Shown here: positions 27,387-32,506 of the stretch, piece by piece
How positions within the stretch are numbered: position 1 is the first letter of the stretch
Layout: the number at the start of each line of letters is the position of its first letter
Assembly (NCBI GenBank): GCA_937923175.1
Contig: CALALB010000002.1
Span: forward strand, 1-32,506
DNA: 32,506 nt
From: an uncultured Chromatiaceae bacterium
Lineage (GTDB): Bacteria > Pseudomonadota > Gammaproteobacteria > Chromatiales > Chromatiaceae
Reading direction: 5' to 3'
Translations under genes and position numbers: made by a program
Notes under the pieces: model-generated
Told to the model about the DNA's origin: nothing
Database searches by the model: none
Seen by the model: only the letters and a program-made list of their open reading frames with translations

Positions 27387-28178
27387 TTAAGGGTTGGGGT
27401 CAAGGCGGGATGGATCCGGTTCGGCTATCACCCCTGGATCGATCATCAGGCTGTCCAGATCGCCCTGATGTTCAAAATGAACCATCAGGCCATGGTGTTC
27501 CAGGATACGCGACAGGGTTTCCAGGCGCTGATCCATGAGATGGATATGATCGAGCATCCGGTTGATGGCCTCGGCGATTGGATCTGGGGCATCGCGGGTG
27601 GCGCCATAGGCATCAAAACCCAGGCGCCTGGCAGTTGCTGCCCGCTGGCGGTTCAGGGCATCGCGGTTTGGCTCGATGATTCGCCCTGGTACCCCGACCA
27701 CGGTGGCGCCAGGAGGGACAGATTTCAGAACCACCGCATTGGAGCCGATCCGCACCCCATCGCCGATCTCGATGGGACCCAACACCTTGGCCCCAGCACC
27801 CACGATCACATCGCGCCCTAAGGTTGGATGGCGTTTGCCTTTTTGCCAACTGATCCCGCCGAGGGTGACCCCATGATACAGGGTGCAGTCATCGCCGATG
27901 ACCGCGGTCTCGCCGATCACCACCCCCATGCCGTGGTCGATAAACAAGCGCCGCCCGATCACAGCGCCTGGATGGATCTCGATGCCAGTGAATAAACGTG
28001 CGACATTGGCCAGAACGCGGGCAGGCCATTGAAAGCCGCGCCGCCATAGCCAATGGGCCACTCGATGGATCAGGAGGGCATGGAAGCCGGGATAGGTGGT
28101 GATGATCTCAAAGGCATTGCGCGCCGCCGGGTCGCGCTCCAGGATACACTGGATATCTTCGCGGATGCAGTCGAACAT
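27387..28178 (-). CDS. cysE: Serine O-acetyltransferase
   Basis: A 263-residue enzyme that acetylates serine with acetyl-CoA, the first committed step of cysteine synthesis. The helical N-terminal part starts [20 protein letters not shown] and includes [11 protein letters not shown]. From about residue 65 the left-handed beta-helix hexapeptide repeats follow ([21 protein letters not shown], with catalytic His in [10 protein letters not shown], then YHGVTLGG and [18 protein letters not shown]). The C-terminal 70 residues form an extra helix-rich tail. The frame is open back to 28391 inside trmJ, but the ATG at 28178 gives the family start. It begins seven bases after the trmJ stop, so the two are probably cotranscribed. 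In many gammaproteobacteria iscR follows; here it does not. Confidence 0.95.
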   Translation of the reverse strand: MFDCIREDIQCILERDPAARNAFEIITTYPGFHALLIHRVAHWLWRRGFQWPARVLANVARLFTGIEIHPGAVIGRRLFIDHGMGVVIGETAVIGDDCTLYHGVTLGGISWQKGKRHPTLGRDVIVGAGAKVLGPIEIGDGVRIGSNAVVLKSVPPGATVVGVPGRIIEPNRDALNRQRAATARRLGFDAYGATRDAPDPIAEAINRMLDHIHLMDQRLETLSRILEHHGLMVHFEHQGDLDSLMIDPGVIAEPDPSRLDPNP

Positions 28179-28185
28179 GATGATC

Positions 28186-28995
28186 TCAATCTGAATAGGC
28201 CTGGGGCGGGGTCTGCTCAACCAGGGTGGGGGACTGCCGGCGGGTAAAGCGATCGGGACGCTTGCGCCCCTGAGCGGCGCTGAGGATACCGCGCAGGATA
28301 TTGAGTTCGACCCGGTCGGGTCGCGCCCGATTGAAAAGCCGGCGCAAACGTCTATTGAGGGTCCGTGACTGCTCGGGATCGCTAAAATCAAGCTCGATCA
28401 GGGTCGCCGCGAGATGGACATAGAAACCCTCCATCTCTTCGGCGGTGGCCAGGTCGCGGGGTGGATCGGTGAGACATTCTCCGGCTTGCCGGCGCGCCGC
28501 CTGCCGGATCTCATAGGCTAATACCTGAGCCGCAGCAGCGACATTGAGCGAGCTGAATGCGGGATTGGCAGGGATATGAACCAGATAATGACAGCGCGCC
28601 AGTTCCTCATTGGTCAGACCGGAACGCTCGCGCCCGAGCACCAAAGCCACATCGCCCACTCTGGCCTCAGCGAGTAAGCGCACGGCGCACTCGGGCGGCT
28701 CAAGGGTCGGCCATTCGAGCGAACGCAGCCGGGCGCTTGCGCCGATCACCAGCCGGCAGCCTGCCAAGGCGCTGACCAGGTCTTGGTGCATTCCGGCATG
28801 CTCAACCAGATCATCAGCGCCCGCCGCGCGCGCCATGGTCTCGGCATCTGGTGCACAGCGGGGCGCGACCAGCTCGAGGCGATTCAGACCCATGGTCTTT
28901 AACGCCCGCGCCGTCGCACCGATATTGCCCGGATGGGTGGTCCCGACCAATACGATACGGATCTTTGCCAGCGTCTGGTGGAGTTGGTCTATCAT
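28186..28995 (-). CDS. trmJ: tRNA (cytidine/uridine-2'-O-)-methyltransferase TrmJ
   Basis: A 269-residue SPOUT-family methyltransferase that makes 2'-O-methyl at position 32 of several tRNAs. The family blocks are [22 protein letters not shown] near the start (GNIGATARA motif), then [15 protein letters not shown] near residue 115-130 and [19 protein letters not shown], which forms the knot and SAM site. The C-terminal part ([24 protein letters not shown]) is the TrmJ extension. The frame can be extended to a TTG at 29034, but the ATG at 28995 is a better fit. It is divergent from suhB and followed by cysE. Confidence 0.94.
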   Translation of the reverse strand: MIDQLHQTLAKIRIVLVGTTHPGNIGATARALKTMGLNRLELVAPRCAPDAETMARAAGADDLVEHAGMHQDLVSALAGCRLVIGASARLRSLEWPTLEPPECAVRLLAEARVGDVALVLGRERSGLTNEELARCHYLVHIPANPAFSSLNVAAAAQVLAYEIRQAARRQAGECLTDPPRDLATAEEMEGFYVHLAATLIELDFSDPEQSRTLNRRLRRLFNRARPDRVELNILRGILSAAQGRKRPDRFTRRQSPTLVEQTPPQAYSD

Positions 28996-29085
28996 AAAAA
29001 ACTTGATTGCAGGCCCAATGCTGCCTGGATCCAATGCCAGTGCATGAGGCCCTTAATGATACAGCGATTGACGATCCACTGACCG

Positions 29086-29886
29086 ATGCACCCAAGCCTC
29101 AATATTGCCGTCCGCGCCGCCCGCCAGGCGGGTAAGATCATCCTGCGCTTTGCCGATCGGGTCGATTGTCTCAGATACGAGGATAAGAGCCGTAACGATT
29201 TTGTCAGCGAGGTCGATCACGCTGCCGAGACGGCCATCATCCAAGAGCTGCGCAGCCGCTTCCCCCACCATGCCATCCTCGCCGAGGAAAGCGGCGCAGA
29301 CGGCGATAATAGTGAGTTTCAGTGGATCATCGACCCCCTGGATGGCACGACCAACTATCTACACGGCTTCCCCCAATATGCGGTCTCCATCGCCCTGCTC
29401 TATCGGGGTCAACTGGAATGTGCCGTGGTCTATGATCCGCTGCGTGAGGAACTCTTCACAGCAGCCCGCGGTGAGGGGGCTTTGCTCAATGACCGGCGTA
29501 TCCGGGTGGCCAATCGGCAATCGCTGGATGGCGCCCTGATCGGCACCGGCTTTCCCTTTCGCGATCACCGCCATATCGATGCCTATCTCGCAATGTTCAA
29601 GGAGATCACCCTAGCTACCGCCGGAATCCGCCGAGCGGGTTCGGCCTCGCTCGATCTGGCCTATGTCGCTTGCGGGCGCACCGATGGGTTTTGGGAGCTG
29701 GGTCTATCGCCCTGGGATTGCGCTGCCGGCGCCCTGCTCATCCGCGAGGCCGGCGGCATCGTCACCGATCTAGTCGGCGGATCAGGGTTTCTCGACACGG
29801 GCAATATCGTCGCCGGCAACCCCAGGATCCACCGGGACATGCTCAATTTGATCGCGCCCCATCTCACCCCGGCGCTCAAGGCATAG
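29086..29886 (+). CDS. suhB: Inositol-1-monophosphatase / Nus factor SuhB
   Basis: A 266-residue magnesium-dependent phosphatase of the inositol monophosphatase family. In E. coli SuhB also joins the rRNA antitermination complex. The metal site is complete: Glu67-Glu68 in ILAEESG, Asp83 and Asp86 in DPLDGTTNYLHG, and the second aspartate motif in SPWDCAAGALLIREAGG near residue 212. Length and the HPSLNIAVRAARQAG start match SuhB. It is divergent from trmJ, the conserved gammaproteobacterial arrangement. Its last 11 bases overlap the end of darP on the opposite strand. Confidence 0.95.
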   Translation: MHPSLNIAVRAARQAGKIILRFADRVDCLRYEDKSRNDFVSEVDHAAETAIIQELRSRFPHHAILAEESGADGDNSEFQWIIDPLDGTTNYLHGFPQYAVSIALLYRGQLECAVVYDPLREELFTAARGEGALLNDRRIRVANRQSLDGALIGTGFPFRDHRHIDAYLAMFKEITLATAGIRRAGSASLDLAYVACGRTDGFWELGLSPWDCAAGALLIREAGGIVTDLVGGSGFLDTGNIVAGNPRIHRDMLNLIAPHLTPALKA

Positions 29887-30400
29887 GGTCAGGCAGGGTT
29901 TCGCGCAAGAAGCGAAACAATCGGCGCAAGCCAGCGGTTTTGCCGCATGCGCAATCGCGCTGGGCGGCGCGGATCAGGGCACGCAGATGCTGGCAGTCGA
30001 TCTCAGGACAGCGGTCGGCGAGCTCGGAAAGCGCCCGATCGCCCTCGCTAAGCAAACGCTCGCGCCAGCGCTCCAGGCGATGCAAGCGCGCGGACTCGGC
30101 GCGTTGCAGAGCCTCCTGGTCTGCAATCAGGGCTTGAATTGCCCCCAGGTCCTCGCTTGCAAGCAAGGCGGCGATCCGTTTGATTTGGCGCCGGCGCGCG
30201 CGCAGGTCTCGAATGCGCGCCAGCTCAGCGACCGCCGCCCGCACGGATTCGCTGAGATCCAGGCGTTCGAGCTCGGCGAGCGGGCGATTGATCAGACGCT
30301 CCGCAAGCGCCTGGATCGCCTGCCGATCGCGTTTGCCTTGGCTTTTGCTTGGATGGCTTGATCCCTCAATCTCGCGCAAATCCTCTGACCCCATGGTCAT
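29876..30400 (-). CDS. darP: Ribosome biogenesis factor DarP (YjgA, DUF615)
   Basis: A 174-residue, highly charged helical protein of the DUF615/YjgA family. YjgA, renamed DarP, binds the late 50S precursor and supports peptidyl-transferase centre maturation. Family features are the KSQGKRDRQAIQALAERLI segment near residues 19-37, the PLAELERLDLSESVRAAV helix, and RRRQIKRIAALL near 70-81, followed by a helical C-terminal half ending RRLFRFLRETL. Start codons at 30400 and 30394 are both possible. It is followed on the same strand by no further gene, and it lies downstream of recJ with a 94-base gap. Confidence 0.9.
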   Translation of the reverse strand: MTMGSEDLREIEGSSHPSKSQGKRDRQAIQALAERLINRPLAELERLDLSESVRAAVAELARIRDLRARRRQIKRIAALLASEDLGAIQALIADQEALQRAESARLHRLERWRERLLSEGDRALSELADRCPEIDCQHLRALIRAAQRDCACGKTAGLRRLFRFLRETLPDPMP

Positions 30401-30494
30401 TCACCCATTGTGCTTGAATCGCCTTTGCGTCAGAACAGGTACCCAGATCGAGCCGCTTGGATTGAGTCCGTAGACCTTGTCGACCAGCCGGCTC

Positions 30495-32240
30495 TTAACC
30501 AAACCAGATGGCATCTGGCTCTGCGCCCGCTGGGATTAGATGCTCGATCAGCAGGCGCAACCGTGTCGTTCCCTGATAGCGGTTCGGTTTTAGCCGATAG
30601 ACCAGATGCACCTGTCCCTGGGCGCGTTCGAAGTGCTCGCCCAAGCGAAAACCGACTGCCTCAAGCGGTTGGCCATCGGGCGAGATCAGCCGGAGTTTTA
30701 GATGATCCTCGCCCAGGAGGCGCCTGTCTGCCACCTCAAAGGCCCCATCGAAACGCGGTTCGGGAAACCCTTTACCCCAGGGTCCGGCCAGTGCCAAGGC
30801 CTCGGCGGTCTCAAGGGTCAGGAGCTCAGGCGGTAATATTCCATCGGACAGCAGCTCGACCACCGGCTGCCAATCGCCGAGCTGGACGCGCACCGCCTCG
30901 TTAAAGGCCGAGCAAAAATGATCGAGATGATCCCTGCTGAGGGTCAGACCCGCGGCCATTGCATGTCCACCAAAGCGTTCAATCAGTCCCGGATACCGTT
31001 GATCGATCCAGGCCAGGGCATCGCGCAGATGGAGATCCTCGATCGAACGCCCCGAACCCCGCAACCAGCGGTCACCAGCAGCGGCAAAGGCGATCGTCGG
31101 CCGATGATACCGGTCGCGGATACGCCCAGCGAGGATCCCTGCGATCCCCTGATGCCAATCCTCGCCAAATAGGCATAAGGCCGGCGGCAGGGTCTCGGCA
31201 TCGAGCCTCAGCGCCTCGACCAATGACTCGGCCTCGGCCTTCATACCCGCCTCGAGCGCCTTACGCTCGCGGTTGAGCGCATCCAGACGCCGGGCCAGGG
31301 CCATGGCCGTCTCTGGGTCATCGGCCAATAGACACTCGACCCCGAGCGACATCTCGGCCAGCCGTCCAGCGGCATTGAGCCGTGGGGCAACATAAAAGGC
31401 GAGTTCATCGGCGGTAACCCAACTGGGATCGCAACCGCTCACCTCCAGCAAGGCCCGAATCCCCGGGCTGCAGCGCCCAGCGCGGATGCGCCTTAGACCC
31501 TGTTCCACCAGGATCCGGTTATTGCGATCGAGCATGACCACGTCGGCAATCGTCCCCACGGCGACCAGATCCAGCAGGTCGGCGAGATTGGGCTCAGGCC
31601 GTTCTACGCCAAACCAGCCCAGCCTGCGCAGGCGTTGGCGCAGGGCTGCCAGAAGATAGAACACCACTCCGACACCGGCCAGATGCTTGCTTGGAAAGGC
31701 GCAGCCCGGCTGGTTGGGATTGACGATGGCAGCCGCCGCCGGGAGATGCCCGCTGGAGAGATGATGGTCGGTGATCACGACCGGCAGACCCAGGTCATTG
31801 GCGCGCGCGATTGCAGCATGGCTGGAGATGCCATTGTCTACCGTCAGCAGCAGATCAGCGCCTTGCTCGACCGCTGTATCGACGACCTCTAAGCTCAACC
31901 CATAACCCTGGGTGAAGCGATTCGGGACCAAAAAGGACACTCGGCGCGCGCCCAGCGCCCGCAGCCCCCGTACCGCCAGCGCGCTGCCCGTCGCACCATC
32001 GGCGTCATAATCGCCGACTACCAGGAGATGGCCGTCCCGCATGATCTGCTCGACGAGTCGGTCGACCGCCACCTCCAGCCCGCGCAGGGTATCCAAAGGC
32101 GCAAGCGCCCCTAGCTCAAGCCCGGCGCCCGCTGGGTCATGGACACCGCGATGGGCATAAAGACGTGCGATCAACTCATGCGGCGTCTGCACTGAAAGAA
32201 GGGGTGTCTCAGAAAGTCGGCGGATACGGCAGATAGTCAC
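30495..32240 (-). CDS. recJ: Single-stranded-DNA-specific 5'-3' exonuclease RecJ
   Basis: A DHH-superfamily exonuclease used in RecF recombination, mismatch repair and base excision repair. Motifs (numbered from a TTG at 32309) are DYDADG at 100-105, DNGIS at 158-162, and DHH at 181-183. Further on come GTIADVV, the APRLNAAGRL block, and the DHHA1 motif RFGGHAMAAGLTL, then the C-terminal OB-type domain. The frame extends to 32309, but no ATG is available. A GTG at 32240 gives 581 residues, near the E. coli length of 577, and keeps clear of the divergent groES promoter, so I chose it. The start remains uncertain. Confidence 0.94.
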   Translation of the reverse strand: MTICRIRRLSETPLLSVQTPHELIARLYAHRGVHDPAGAGLELGALAPLDTLRGLEVAVDRLVEQIMRDGHLLVVGDYDADGATGSALAVRGLRALGARRVSFLVPNRFTQGYGLSLEVVDTAVEQGADLLLTVDNGISSHAAIARANDLGLPVVITDHHLSSGHLPAAAAIVNPNQPGCAFPSKHLAGVGVVFYLLAALRQRLRRLGWFGVERPEPNLADLLDLVAVGTIADVVMLDRNNRILVEQGLRRIRAGRCSPGIRALLEVSGCDPSWVTADELAFYVAPRLNAAGRLAEMSLGVECLLADDPETAMALARRLDALNRERKALEAGMKAEAESLVEALRLDAETLPPALCLFGEDWHQGIAGILAGRIRDRYHRPTIAFAAAGDRWLRGSGRSIEDLHLRDALAWIDQRYPGLIERFGGHAMAAGLTLSRDHLDHFCSAFNEAVRVQLGDWQPVVELLSDGILPPELLTLETAEALALAGPWGKGFPEPRFDGAFEVADRRLLGEDHLKLRLISPDGQPLEAVGFRLGEHFERAQGQVHLVYRLKPNRYQGTTRLRLLIEHLIPAGAEPDAIWFG

Positions 32241-32319
32241 AATGGGATGGTTTGGTTGAGGCCAGATGCGTCGGGATCCTAGTCTCTCGCCAAAGGGCGG
32301 CTCTAACAAGCCGCACCAC

Positions 32320-32347
32320 TTGACAAGCCAGTTTTTCAGGCTAAATT
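32320..32347 (+). promoter_or_regulatory. Promoter of groES(L)
   Basis: A consensus -35 TTGACA (32320-32325) and TAAATT (32342-32347) are spaced by 16 bases. The CIRCE element starts two bases after the -10 box, so the vegetative sigma-70 promoter would be blocked when HrcA is bound. Confidence 0.8.
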
Positions 32348-32348
32348 A

Positions 32349-32375
32349 CTAGCACTCGTAAATGACGAGTGCTAA
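32349..32375 (+). promoter_or_regulatory. CIRCE operator (HrcA binding site)
   Basis: CTAGCACTC, nine bases, then GAGTGCTAA. This differs from the consensus TTAGCACTC-N9-GAGTGCTAA only in the first base. HrcA bound here represses groESL until heat shock. A hrcA gene should exist elsewhere in the genome. Confidence 0.93.
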
Positions 32376-32431
32376 CAACAATATCCCCGATCACTGTTCT
32401 GAAACCCTTTTTGCGAGGAGATCCATTATCC

Positions 32432-32506
32432 ATGAACCTCCGTCCATTGCATGATCGTGTGGTGATTCGTCGGTTGGAAGAGGAGCGCATGAGTGCGGGC
32501 GGGATT
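32432..32506 (+). CDS. groES: Co-chaperonin GroES, 5' end only
   Basis: Only the first 25 codons are in the window: [18 protein letters not shown], then RMSAGGI, the classic GroES N-terminus leading into the mobile-loop region. GAGGAG at 32415-32420 is the Shine-Dalgarno sequence, 11 bases before the ATG. GroEL presumably follows. The gene is cut by the window edge, not truncated biologically. Confidence 0.95.
   Translation, partial: MNLRPLHDRVVIRRLEEERMSAGGI

Noticed and set aside
27062-27403. A 113-codon minus-strand frame downstream of cysE
   Set aside because: The composition is not protein-like, with no start signal or homologue; it overlaps the end of cysE.

Overview
The window is a GC-rich, tightly packed stretch of bacterial chromosome. 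The core-gene orders (rpsU-yqeY-dnaG-rpoD with tsaD divergent from rpsU; trmJ-cysE divergent from suhB; recJ divergent from groES) and the sequences of RpoD, tmRNA, DarP and bS21 point to a gammaproteobacterium. Base composition and gene style would fit a Chromatiales-type organism, but that is an inference and no phototrophy genes are present to support it.

Layout. 1-563: edge region with a decayed IS200/IS605-type tnpB tail and a dispersed palindromic repeat. 564-5911: an MFS transporter and htpG on the minus strand, then a phosphoglucomutase on the plus strand. 5912-6482: a gap with tandem hairpins, one of them a strong terminator, and unassigned coding-like sequence. 6483-15102: a plus-strand Mrp/Mnh-type cation/proton antiporter cluster in the order E-F-G-DUF4040-B-C and then three intact NuoL/M/N-like subunits, most genes joined by ATGA overlaps. 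A fourth antiporter-like gene follows; it is a tandem paralogue of the third and is clearly broken (four inferred frameshifts plus an in-frame stop). 15349-18214: rtcB, then a MidA/NDUFAF7-type methyltransferase and folB on the minus strand. 18232-24503: plsY, tsaD, and the macromolecular-synthesis operon rpsU-yqeY-dnaG-rpoD.

24589-25260 holds two RNA genes, a CAU-anticodon tRNA (probably tRNA-Ile2) and tmRNA with tag ANDDSYALAA. 25532-26878 is a DUF2130 coiled-coil protein with a nuclease-like motif. After a 508-base gap come cysE and trmJ (minus), suhB (plus), darP and recJ (minus). The window ends in the first codons of groES, preceded by a consensus promoter and a near-perfect CIRCE operator.

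Most of the window is housekeeping. The accessory interest is the Mrp-like cluster: it has no full-length MrpA, carries several antiporter modules that differ in their key charged residues, and is losing a duplicated one. I found no CRISPR array, no prophage, no intact insertion sequence and no obvious new defence system.
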